From the NCBI RefSeq assembly GCF_001884135.1, contig NZ_MAOC01000027.1, positions 124,001-188,000 of the forward strand: a DNA stretch of 64,000 nucleotides, given 5' to 3'. A program made the position numbers and the translations under genes. Shown piece by piece: positions 55,378 to 63,718 of the stretch; positions within the stretch are counted from its first letter, which is position 1; the number at the start of each line of letters is the position of its first letter. Source of the stretch: Bacillus nitratireducens (GTDB lineage: Bacteria > Bacillota > Bacilli > Bacillales > Bacillaceae_G). The notes beneath the pieces are model-generated. The model had not been told where the DNA came from, did no database searches, and saw only the letters and a list, made by a program, of their open reading frames with translations.

Positions 55378-56094
55378 ATGTCTATTACTGCATTAAAAGA
55401 TAAACATATCGTTATCATTGGTGGAAGTTCTGGTATTGGATTAGCAACAGCAAAACAAGCAATCGAACAAGGCGCACATGTTATTATTGCAGGACGCTCG
55501 GAAGAAAAATTAAAAGTTGCTCGAGAAGTAATAAATAACAACCATCTTCAAACATATGTATTGGATAACCAAGATAAAAACCAATTACAAGATTTTTTCA
55601 AGAGAGTTGGGAATTTTAATCATTTATTCACACCAGGAGCCTCTTACACACTTGGACCAATAACTGCTACGGATGATATCGCCGAAAGCAGCTTTATCGG
55701 AAAGTTTTGGCCACAATATTATGCCGTAAAATATGCAATTCCTTTTCTCTCAAACTCTGGATCTATCGTATTAATGTCCGGTGCATTTAGTCAACGGCCA
55801 CTTAAAGGAGCGCCTGCTTACGGAGCTTGTAATGGCGCTATTGAAAGTTTAGGAAAAGCTTTAGCTGTTGAATTAGCTCCAATTAGAGTTAATGTTGTTT
55901 CTCCTGGAACGATACGAAGGGAAAATGAACAAAACGAAAATAGACTAGCTGCTTATGAAGCTTATAAATCCCTTTCTCTTGTACAGAGACCTGGGCATAA
56001 TGATGAAATTGCGCATACTGTACTATATTTAATGCAAAATAGTTTTTCTACAGGTAATGTATTATTTCCTGATGGAGGATACACTTACCATTAA
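55378..56094 (+). CDS. SDR-family oxidoreductase with altered catalytic motif
   Basis: 238 residues, classical short-chain dehydrogenase fold. GGSSGIG (16-22) binds NAD(P), and the final VLFPDGGYTYH is the typical C-terminus. The catalytic Ser is present (VLMSGAFS). The YxxxK motif, however, reads YGACN, with Asn in place of the catalytic Lys. This suggests either altered chemistry or a non-catalytic protein. AAGGGAG precedes the ATG. It is transcribed divergently from the HxlR regulator. Confidence 0.88.
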   Translation: MSITALKDKHIVIIGGSSGIGLATAKQAIEQGAHVIIAGRSEEKLKVAREVINNNHLQTYVLDNQDKNQLQDFFKRVGNFNHLFTPGASYTLGPITATDDIAESSFIGKFWPQYYAVKYAIPFLSNSGSIVLMSGAFSQRPLKGAPAYGACNGAIESLGKALAVELAPIRVNVVSPGTIRRENEQNENRLAAYEAYKSLSLVQRPGHNDEIAHTVLYLMQNSFSTGNVLFPDGGYTYH

Positions 56095-56105
56095 ATTATT
56101 TAAAA

Positions 56106-56134
56106 CAAAAGCCACTTATTAAGGTGGCTTTTTG
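56106..56134 (+). terminator. Terminator after the SDR gene
   Basis: CAAAAGCCAC pairs with GTGGCTTTTTG around an 8-base loop, with a T run. Confidence 0.82.
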
Positions 56135-56279
56135 TTGCTAATCTAGAAACTGCTGAAGTAATACAGGATCCTTTTTTAAAAGTTCTGCTAAAAACAAAAG
56201 TTGAGAGATACATGCAATTGTGAAATTGAAACAAGAAAGAGTGGTAATCTGTCTTGATATTTACGGGCAAATTTATGAT

Positions 56280-56316
56280 AAAGAAAAAAAGGCATAATTT
56301 ATATGCCTTTTTCTTT
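56280..56316. terminator. Bidirectional terminator
   Basis: AAAGAAAAAAAGGCATA pairs with TATGCCTTTTTCTTT around a 5-base loop. Confidence 0.75.
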
Positions 56317-56533
56317 ATCATTATTTAATTGGATATGACATCTCTGTAACACAATTATTTTTCTCTATAAATTATCTACCTCAAAGCTCAACTTTAGCTT
56401 AACATTTATTATATGAGAGTTAACCATTTTTAATGATTAAAATAACAATTAAATATGTTATTTTTACATAATTAAAACCATGCATTTTCATCCTTATAAC
56501 TAATTAATTTAATCGTTATACTAGTTATTCCGT

Positions 56534-59500
56534 TTAATTATTTGTCTCCAGACATTCATAAACTGCCATCATTTCTCGCTTATTCAACTCACGAATTCGA
56601 TTAAATATTAGAATGTCTGCAACATCCTCAGTTCGTAAACTTTCATCCACAACATCACTAACTTTTCCAGTTAACCATGTTTGTACATCTATGCCATCAA
56701 CAATTTCTTTAAGCCCTTCATCATTAATACCACTTGCATTACAAGTTATACATGGAATTGTTAATTTAAACACGCCATCATGTAGATTATCTTCGGTTAT
56801 AACTTTTTTTCCGTTACAGAATGGGCAGGGGTTGCTTTTTTTTATTTTATTAATTTGGGTAACTAATTTTTTATAACCAAATGCTTCATACACATATGTT
56901 AATTTTTTATATTTTCCATTTGTGAAATACTTATCTATGATAGTTTCTCTTGTTTCATTGATATTTTGGAAATCACAAATAGTCACCTTATTATTATTGC
57001 TGATTGATTCGATATTACCTTTAATTTCGCCCCAGAATGGTAAAACATTTTGTAACACCATTTCATAGTTTGAAAAGCTTGCTTGTTCTAATTCAAACAT
57101 TTTCAGTGCGACTTGTGTTTTCCTAGGCAGTAAAGAGACATCTTCTGTCATAATCATATTGTCACCTACGATAGATTTCAATTTGATGAGTACAGGTAAA
57201 TCTCCTACAATTTTTATTATTTCATTAAGCGGCTGATTGATAATTTCACGAATATCTGTATCTCCAAATTTAAGCGGTTTATGATGATTTAAAACCGTCC
57301 CCTTACAAATTGGACATGTCATCATTTCTTTAGAAGACTTAATTTCTTCTTTAATTGCTGCTTTAGAAATAACAATATATCCACCGATGATTGTATTAAA
57401 TCCTACCCATGTTCTACGTGTCTTGCCTTTCTTATCATAAAATGACTTATCAAAATAGCCGTACCAAAATGTATGTTTTTCTTCCTCAGACATACCATTA
57501 TAGCTCTTTGACAAATCATGACCAAGCTCATTTTTAATTTTTTCAAATAGAAATTCCATTTTTTCATATTGATAAAATTTTAATACTTTCATGATTTCAG
57601 GACCGAATAGACCATCCCAAAATGGAACATTTTTATCTTGAATTGTAATTTCTTTATCAAAAACTTCAATTTGAAGACGTCCCGAACATGATGGGCAATG
57701 ATTATCCTGAGAATAGAAATCGAAGCTTCTCGTATCTTTATTAGTCGGATGAGCAGCTACAATATGATTGATCAATCCACCAATTTCATATAAGAAACTA
57801 TATTGACTATACAAATGTCTTTCGAGATCAATAGCAACAACAGGTGCAATTGTATCAGATTCGTATTCACCGTAAATTAAACGAGCCATTGATGATAAGC
57901 TTTTTAATATGCCACCCTTATAGATGTTTTCTGAATTTTTAAAATAATCAATATGATTTTCTTCTAAATAATTAATTCCATTTTGTTGATTCAGTGTTGA
58001 AGAAATATGTATTTGCTCAGCATTATTCAGACTGCTTTTTTGACGATAATAATCCTCATGACTTACTACATCAAGATGCTCTATAGATTCAAGCTGTCTT
58101 TTTCCAAAATCGACAATATAATCAGAGCTTTCTAACATGTAACTATTATGTTCAATCATAATGATAGAGACTGATTCATCTTGCAATATCCCTCTAACAC
58201 TATCTATAAATTGATTTAAAATATTTTGCGATAAACCTTTTGATGGCTCATCAAAAATAAACAATGTATATGGATTTCTTGTTTTTGCAAATAACTCAGA
58301 AACTAAATGAACACATTGAAACTCACCCGTTGATAATGTTTGTGTTTTTCGTTCTAATGTTAAATAGCCCAGTCCTAATTTGATTAGTAGGCTCAAGCGT
58401 TTATACGCAATATCTTCATTTGGAATTTCATCAATAATATCCTCAATTGAGCGCTCAAAAATATCATCAATTTCTTCACTATACTTTGTCAGTTTCTTTT
58501 TAATATCTAGGAAAGTTGCTACAGTTGATCGACTTGTAATCGATTGGTTTCGATCTTGCCCTACCATAACTAGTTTATCTTTTGGATATCGATTCAAGAA
58601 ATCTGTAGCTAAACACTCATTGACAAGTGTAGATTTCCCGCATCCAGACTCTCCTGTAACAGTTACAAGTCTATTTTTAGGAATCTGAAACTCAGTCATT
58701 TGGATATTTCGGCAATTTAATTCATGGAATGTATAATATTCTGTTGGCATTTCGTAATTTCGTTCCGATAGTATTGGCTTTGGCCTTGGTGATTCTTTTA
58801 CGATTTTTCCACCATATTTTCCACTACCAGGTCCGAAGAACATTTGCTTATCCGTTGTATCCAGTACTGTATCTGAATGATCAATGAGCCAAATTTGATT
58901 TTTACACCCTAATTTTTTGATCTCTTCTAATATTTGTAATAATGTTTCGTGATCAAGCCCCACGGAAATCTCATCAATAATAATTACAGCATTTTCACTT
59001 ACTGCCATGAATTCAGCTAAGTAAAGTCGTGTTAATTCTCCACCTGACAACGTACCCATAATTCGATTTAATGTTAAATAACCAATGTTCATATTAACTA
59101 TATTTTGCAGTATATGTTGTTTTGCTTCGCTAATATTTAATTCTTCTGCTAATGAAAGAATAGATTCAACACTTAAATCGTTAATATCTGAAATTGTATG
59201 TGGTTTAGCGAACAAATCAAATACATGTTGTTCAATTTCCTCACTATAACGTTTCCCCTTACATTTTTTACACTCAATATTTTTAGTAGTACCACGCCCT
59301 TTACAGCCAGCACACCAACCTAATTGATTATTAAATGAAAAGACTTCAGGAGAAAGATTAAATTCTTCCGCTAGTTTTTCACGAATCTCTTTAAAAACAC
59401 CTGTATGAGTACCAATCGTCGAACGCGGATTGGAAGAAATTGATGATTTCCCTAAAAATAGTACTAAAGGCATTTCTTCCATTTTAATTGCACTAAAATT

Positions 59501-59704
59501 AGTTTCCATAATATTAGGAAATAAATATTGATATTCAGCCTTTGGCAATAAGGAAACTAGACGCTTCTTTGATTCTTCACCAATTGTTTGACAAAGAGTT
59601 GTTTTTCCAGATCCAGATAAACCAGCAATACCAAGTGATTTATTAAATGGAATGACAGTATCAAGTTTATTTATGTTATTAGCAATTAATTGATTTACTT
59701 TCAT
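56534..59704 (-). CDS. UvrA-like ABC ATPase with a long zinc-knuckle C-terminal extension
   Basis: 1056 residues. First ATPase half (1-310): Walker A GLSGSGKTT (28-36), zinc module CAGC (131-134) with CKKC (145-148), signature TLSGGELTR (218-226) and Walker B IIIDEISVGLD. Second half (about 320-540): GESGCGKST (351-359), an altered signature TLSTGEFQ (457-463) and LFIFDEPSKGLS. UvrA has this order, but the usual large second-half zinc module is reduced. After about residue 550, some 500 residues follow that UvrA lacks, with CPSC (670), CPIC (797), and CPFC (960) plus CITC (985). The last two are followed by UvrA-like phrases such as NEIIKIVGDL. No UvrB or UvrC is near. GAGGTTAAT precedes the ATG. 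DNA or nucleic acid binding is likely; the exact role is unknown. Confidence 0.85.
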   Translation of the reverse strand: MKVNQLIANNINKLDTVIPFNKSLGIAGLSGSGKTTLCQTIGEESKKRLVSLLPKAEYQYLFPNIMETNFSAIKMEEMPLVLFLGKSSISSNPRSTIGTHTGVFKEIREKLAEEFNLSPEVFSFNNQLGWCAGCKGRGTTKNIECKKCKGKRYSEEIEQHVFDLFAKPHTISDINDLSVESILSLAEELNISEAKQHILQNIVNMNIGYLTLNRIMGTLSGGELTRLYLAEFMAVSENAVIIIDEISVGLDHETLLQILEEIKKLGCKNQIWLIDHSDTVLDTTDKQMFFGPGSGKYGGKIVKESPRPKPILSERNYEMPTEYYTFHELNCRNIQMTEFQIPKNRLVTVTGESGCGKSTLVNECLATDFLNRYPKDKLVMVGQDRNQSITSRSTVATFLDIKKKLTKYSEEIDDIFERSIEDIIDEIPNEDIAYKRLSLLIKLGLGYLTLERKTQTLSTGEFQCVHLVSELFAKTRNPYTLFIFDEPSKGLSQNILNQFIDSVRGILQDESVSIIMIEHNSYMLESSDYIVDFGKRQLESIEHLDVVSHEDYYRQKSSLNNAEQIHISSTLNQQNGINYLEENHIDYFKNSENIYKGGILKSLSSMARLIYGEYESDTIAPVVAIDLERHLYSQYSFLYEIGGLINHIVAAHPTNKDTRSFDFYSQDNHCPSCSGRLQIEVFDKEITIQDKNVPFWDGLFGPEIMKVLKFYQYEKMEFLFEKIKNELGHDLSKSYNGMSEEEKHTFWYGYFDKSFYDKKGKTRRTWVGFNTIIGGYIVISKAAIKEEIKSSKEMMTCPICKGTVLNHHKPLKFGDTDIREIINQPLNEIIKIVGDLPVLIKLKSIVGDNMIMTEDVSLLPRKTQVALKMFELEQASFSNYEMVLQNVLPFWGEIKGNIESISNNNKVTICDFQNINETRETIIDKYFTNGKYKKLTYVYEAFGYKKLVTQINKIKKSNPCPFCNGKKVITEDNLHDGVFKLTIPCITCNASGINDEGLKEIVDGIDVQTWLTGKVSDVVDESLRTEDVADILIFNRIRELNKREMMAVYECLETNN

Positions 59705-59783
59705 ATTAACCTCTATTCTTATTTTTCCACAAAATCATTTTTATAATATAATAATTATATAATGAATATTATTTATTATACAA

Positions 59784-60263
59784 TTACCCTCTCACTCCAT
59801 GAATCTTATCCTTGTATCTTTCAAACCATTGTTGCCATTCACTTTTAGAAAATTCTTTCTCTTCCCCTTCTAAAACGGAAGAAAAAAGATCTAAACAAAT
59901 ATGCCAACCAGCTATATCTTTCGGTGTATGATCAGTTAATTCATGAATGTATTCTTTAAGAAGTAAAAGAGAACCATTTTCCTCTTTATGTATTTCAAAT
60001 CGGACACGATCTTTATCCCATGTGAATTCAAGTACTGAATTTAGTTGGCACTCTAATATATCAATATTTAAAAATGAACCATCCATCATGTCAAATTTTA
60101 TAATTCCACCTGTTTTAAGGTTTTCAATTTGTAAATTGGACATCCACTTTTTTAACTTATTATTATCTGTTAATACAGACCAAACTTCTTCTATCGAATA
60201 TGAAAAATAACGGTCAAATTGTACTACGTATTCATTACCCCGTTTACCTATTACAGCTAACAT
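59784..60263 (-). CDS. SRPBCC/AHSA1-family protein
   Basis: 159 residues with the START-like (AHSA1) fold: FSYSIEEVWSVLTDNNKLKKWM at the start, a central LEFTWDKDRVRFEI strand pair and the C-terminal GWHICLDLFSSVLEG helix. These proteins bind small hydrophobic ligands or act as Hsp90-activator-like modules; function is not specific. AGGAGGTT precedes the ATG. It lies 80 bases upstream of the UvrA-like gene in the same direction and may be co-transcribed with it. Confidence 0.87.
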   Translation of the reverse strand: MLAVIGKRGNEYVVQFDRYFSYSIEEVWSVLTDNNKLKKWMSNLQIENLKTGGIIKFDMMDGSFLNIDILECQLNSVLEFTWDKDRVRFEIHKEENGSLLLLKEYIHELTDHTPKDIAGWHICLDLFSSVLEGEEKEFSKSEWQQWFERYKDKIHGVRG

Positions 60264-60361
60264 TATTAATTAACCTCCTCTTCACCAAAACGAATATACG
60301 TTCTATTTTTATTTTACATGATTTCATTTAAAAAAGATATCTCTATTACCCCCATACTAGT

Positions 60362-61099
60362 TTAAGACTTTTTTGTTACCTCCAAAATTGATTGACTTAT
60401 TATATATGAGAGCTCTAATCTGGTTGACCATGCTTTTATTGGATCCATAATATTATCTTGGTTAAGCTTGTTCACATATTTTAAACCGTCCACTGCCATG
60501 TAACCAATATTAAAATCTGTAAAAGTATTTATAATCATTGGCCATTCTCCATCAGTCATTCTACATTTAGAATATTTTATTATGTGATTTATTGCTCGTT
60601 TTGATAGCGCACATGAACCAGCTGTAATATCTACTTCTTTCCCTAATTGTAATGACATAATTTTATTTGATACTGTTTCTGTAACTTGCCATTCTTCAGG
60701 ATGCGTTTGAAAAGCTGTTTCCGTTCTCCCAATGATTAAATAATCTACATCCACTATATTCTGAATGAAAGAATTAAGCTCAGCTGGATATTCTTTGATC
60801 CAAGTTAGTAAACGATCAAAGTCACAATAATGATAGTAATCATGATCATAGTTACTAACAAAATGCAGAGAATCCCTACGTGCACTTCCTACCCCTGATT
60901 TTTCTACTATGTTTATATGAAAGTTACATTCCTCCAGTTCTTTTACAATCTCTCTTGGAGTTACATTACTAATTGTTATACATTTTTCGTCATAATTTAA
61001 ATTTAACAGTTCCTCTTTTAATTCTTTTATTGCAGCTAATAATCCCCCTGTTGGATCATGAGTAATGCATGTTAATGCTACTTGTTTTACAAGTTTCAT
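60362..61099 (-). CDS. Unknown protein, possibly glycosyltransferase-like (GT-A fold)
   Basis: 245 residues. The sequence alternates strands and helices. A YHYCDFDRLLTWI segment near residue 90 resembles the DxD region of GT-A enzymes, and ITAGSCALSKRAINHI resembles an acceptor loop. I do not recognise a named family. I start at the ATG at 61099, because GGGAGG lies upstream; the frame is open from a TTG eight codons earlier. Same direction as the UvrA-like and SRPBCC genes, and about 100 bases before the latter. Confidence 0.6.
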   Translation of the reverse strand: MKLVKQVALTCITHDPTGGLLAAIKELKEELLNLNYDEKCITISNVTPREIVKELEECNFHINIVEKSGVGSARRDSLHFVSNYDHDYYHYCDFDRLLTWIKEYPAELNSFIQNIVDVDYLIIGRTETAFQTHPEEWQVTETVSNKIMSLQLGKEVDITAGSCALSKRAINHIIKYSKCRMTDGEWPMIINTFTDFNIGYMAVDGLKYVNKLNQDNIMDPIKAWSTRLELSYIISQSILEVTKKS

Positions 61100-61131
61100 A
61101 CTATATTTTCCTCCCTCTGACAAATTAAAAA

Positions 61132-61151
61132 GCAGAAAGAATACTTTCTGC
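61132..61151 (-). terminator. Terminator after the methyltransferase-like gene
   Basis: GCAGAAAG and its exact reverse complement around a 4-base loop, with TTTTTAATTT following on the minus strand. Confidence 0.75.
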
Positions 61152-61298
61152 GCATTTTATAATAAATAATATATTTTGTATGTTCAATTTAACTCGTATT
61201 ATATAATTTTAAGAATCTCTGTTATGTTGTTCCCTCATAAAAAAACGCCGCTGCGACTCATGAAATTATAGTACTAGCACCTGCTTTAGTTGAATGAC

Positions 61299-61859
61299 TT
61301 AACGTTTAATTGCATCAACAATTAGCGATGGAAAACCAAGTTTATCGCCTCTATTTCTAGAATCATACTTTTTCGAACGGAAAATAACACCATCGTTTGC
61401 ATCCCATTCATTGTAATAAAATTGACCATTTTCATCACAATATTCAAGTAAAACTACCTCAAATCCAGCAATTTCAAACATTTTCGTTAATGTTTTATAA
61501 TTATGAACAATTTTATGACTTGCTGCTGGGTGATCTTTCGGACCAGGCCCGCCTATTTGAACTATATTTTGATATGCTTCATCTCGGAAAAACGCATCAG
61601 GAACACCGCACCGAATATGCCCTGCTGGCTTTAAAAATTTATAACAAATTTCAGCTGCTTTTACACCTTCTTCAAACGTAAGGTGTTCCCATACATGCTC
61701 TGCTAAAATAGCTGAAATGGAATTGTATTCAAATCTTTCTGCCCAAGTGGTATTGTCTAGTAAATTAAGTTCATCTTCTTGAGTTTGAATCCAACCTGGA
61801 TTATTATTAAATACTCCAGCTCCGACTACTACTTTAATTTCGTTTTGCTTAATTGCCAT
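61299..61859 (-). CDS. Predicted SAM-dependent methyltransferase (COG4627-like)
   Basis: 186 residues. AEHVWEHLTFEEGVKAAEICYKFLKPAGHIRCGVPDAFF matches the second half of a small methyltransferase (post-motif IV). The glycine-rich SAM loop is only weakly present (VVVGAGVFNNNPGW). This layout is known in short predicted methyltransferases found with sugar or glycan genes. I start at the ATG at 61859 with GAGGTG upstream. Substrate unknown. Confidence 0.7.
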   Translation of the reverse strand: MAIKQNEIKVVVGAGVFNNNPGWIQTQEDELNLLDNTTWAERFEYNSISAILAEHVWEHLTFEEGVKAAEICYKFLKPAGHIRCGVPDAFFRDEAYQNIVQIGGPGPKDHPAASHKIVHNYKTLTKMFEIAGFEVVLLEYCDENGQFYYNEWDANDGVIFRSKKYDSRNRGDKLGFPSLIVDAIKR

Positions 61860-62023
61860 CACTTTCACCTCATAAATCTTTTAATGTATTAACATATTCT
61901 ATGTTTACTATATATTTTCCTTTTTCAACTAAAGTGCCAGTTAGCTCAATAAGATATGTGACAAGACTTCTGTTATTTTTACTTATCCTCCCACATACAG
62001 CAAAAACGTCTATAGTGCAAAAT

Positions 62024-62056
62024 AAAAAGCGAAAGGAATAATTCCTTCCGCTTTTT
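62024..62056 (-). terminator. Terminator starting at the GNAT stop codon
   Basis: AAAAAGCG pairs with CGCTTTTT, with an inner AAGGAA/TTCCTT stem. On the minus strand a T-rich tail follows. Confidence 0.82.
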
Positions 62057-62903
62057 ATAGCAATAAATACATTTCATATTGTGCTAAAGAATTCTTTTCA
62101 AATCCAGATTTCTTTAAAAACCCTTCCAGTAAATTGTTGTTTGGAAACCCAATTGATAAACTTGATAACTTTAATTCTTCACTTGCTATCTGTAATAATT
62201 TCGTCCCAACACCAATATTTCTATAGTCTTTGTCTATGAAAATAAAACTAATTTTTCCTTGTTCATTTACACATACAGAACCTTTTATATCACTATCAAC
62301 ATATGCACCGTAAAATGTATGATTTGTTTTTTCGATATAATCAATATCATTTTGCCAATTTATATGGAAGTTTAACCATTTCTGAATTTCAACTTTAAAT
62401 GTTGGAAATTCTAATTGTTTTACTTCAATATTTTTATTACTTTTATTCATTATTTCAGTTAAATCATTTAGATTATAATAAGAAAGATCATATACTTTTT
62501 CATAACCTAATTTTTTATAAAATTGAATCGCACGATCGTTTCCTACAATAACTTCAAGAAAAAGCTGCTTACATTTATTTTGTGTTGCTTCTTCTTTATG
62601 TAACTCAAATAACTTTTGACTTACACCAATGCCGCGAAACTCTGGATGAACCGCTAATGTTCCGCAGCGCATTGTTTTTATACTTTCATATACCTTAATA
62701 CCACCAAGTATTACGCCAACACATTTGTCACCGTCTAAAGCAAGAAAGGAGTGTTCCAGTGAATTCCCTTCTGGTCCAAAAAACCTTTTTATAAAGTCTT
62801 CTTTTGAAACATCCATTTTAATAATATAATCTGAAAATCCATCCTTAAAAGCTTCATATACCAAATCTATACTGACTTCACTACATCTTTTGTATTGAAT
62901 CAT
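62055..62903 (-). CDS. Tandem GNAT-domain N-acetyltransferase
   Basis: 282 residues with two GNAT folds. The N-terminal one has CGTLAVHPEFRGIGVSQKLFE (acetyl-CoA loop) and AIQFYKKLGYEK. The C-terminal one (about 155-282) has FIFIDKDYRNIGVGTKLLQIA and LEGFLKKSGFEK. Both loops look functional. GCGGAGG precedes the ATG. The acceptor is unknown. The stop codon is embedded in the first base pairs of its terminator. Confidence 0.88.
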   Translation of the reverse strand: MIQYKRCSEVSIDLVYEAFKDGFSDYIIKMDVSKEDFIKRFFGPEGNSLEHSFLALDGDKCVGVILGGIKVYESIKTMRCGTLAVHPEFRGIGVSQKLFELHKEEATQNKCKQLFLEVIVGNDRAIQFYKKLGYEKVYDLSYYNLNDLTEIMNKSNKNIEVKQLEFPTFKVEIQKWLNFHINWQNDIDYIEKTNHTFYGAYVDSDIKGSVCVNEQGKISFIFIDKDYRNIGVGTKLLQIASEELKLSSLSIGFPNNNLLEGFLKKSGFEKNSLAQYEMYLLL

Positions 62904-62930
62904 ATAAATATAATCCTCCGCTATGATTTG

Positions 62931-63670
62931 TTATAAACTACATTCAAACACATGAAACGCATTCCCTTCACCATATCCATCCTTTATTTCATGAACAAAA
63001 ATTTGACTAAATCCATTAGCAATAAGTATATTTTCAAACTCTTTTAAATCATATAGTCTTATAGGAAAATCCATAATCTCAGTTTCTTCAATTTTCTCAT
63101 CATGAACGACTTCATATTTCAGTATAATATTTAAAAGTTTTTGCGCCTTATCATATGACACTTTTCTATACTCAACAATTAATTCATTATTAATTTCTTT
63201 TCTATTTGTCTCTATCCAATCTAGAATTTGTTCTGTATCACTTCCACCTTGTACAATTGTTAGAAGCAATTTTCCATTTTCCTTTAAGTTTTTTTCATAT
63301 TTTGAAGACTAATTTCTACTAAATTATCAGGTAACAGTGAAAATGAACCTATAGGAATCATAATAAGATCATATTTTTTATCACTATGGTATTCTTCTAT
63401 TCTCCCTAGTGACACAACCGGTTTTAAGTTTAATTTTTCCGCTTTCTGCTTACACACTTTAAGCATGTCTTCTGAAAGGTCGAATCCTTCTATATTCACA
63501 CCATTTTGTATAAAAGGAATTAGCATTCTACCATTTCCGCACATTGGTTCTAACACTTTCATGTTTTTGTCTTTTGCAAAAGAAAGATAAAAATCCAATT
63601 CTTTTCCACTCGCAATTGATTTATCACTTTCATATATCTTTGTACAAAATTCTCCATAATACGTATGCAA
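62931..63670 (-). pseudogene. Class I SAM methyltransferase gene with a poly-A frameshift
   Basis: The 5' part (63670-63284, TTG start behind GAGGTGAA) encodes 128 residues with motif I LEPMCGNGRMLIPF and VNIEGFDLSEDML, then shifts to QNMKKT and stops. The 3' part (to 62931) carries LLLTIVQGGSDTEQILDWIE and the C-terminal half. One extra A in the seven-base A run (T run 63289-63295) restores MKKNLKENGKLLLTI and one protein of about 246 residues. The frameshift may be real inactivation or a homopolymer sequencing error. Substrate unknown. Confidence 0.82.
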
Positions 63671-63718
63671 TAATAATTCACCTCTTAATTTGAAATGAGT
63701 GGGATATTTCCCCTCTTG

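Larger units (their letters stand above)
56095..56533. other. Gene-free stretch with two terminators and gene debris
   Basis: 440 bases with terminators at 56106-56134 and 56280-56316. Between them the plus strand has two short protein-like frames (ending at 56222 and 56297; the first reads LETAEVIQDPFLKVLLKTKV), probably debris of a lost gene. Confidence 0.45.

Noticed and set aside
56100-56321. 73-codon minus-strand frame between the SDR and UvrA-like genes
   Set aside because: It reads through two terminator hairpins and has no ribosome binding site.
56534-59704. Calling the ATPase the housekeeping UvrA
   Set aside because: The second signature is altered, the C-terminal 500 residues are foreign to UvrA, and uvrB is not adjacent.
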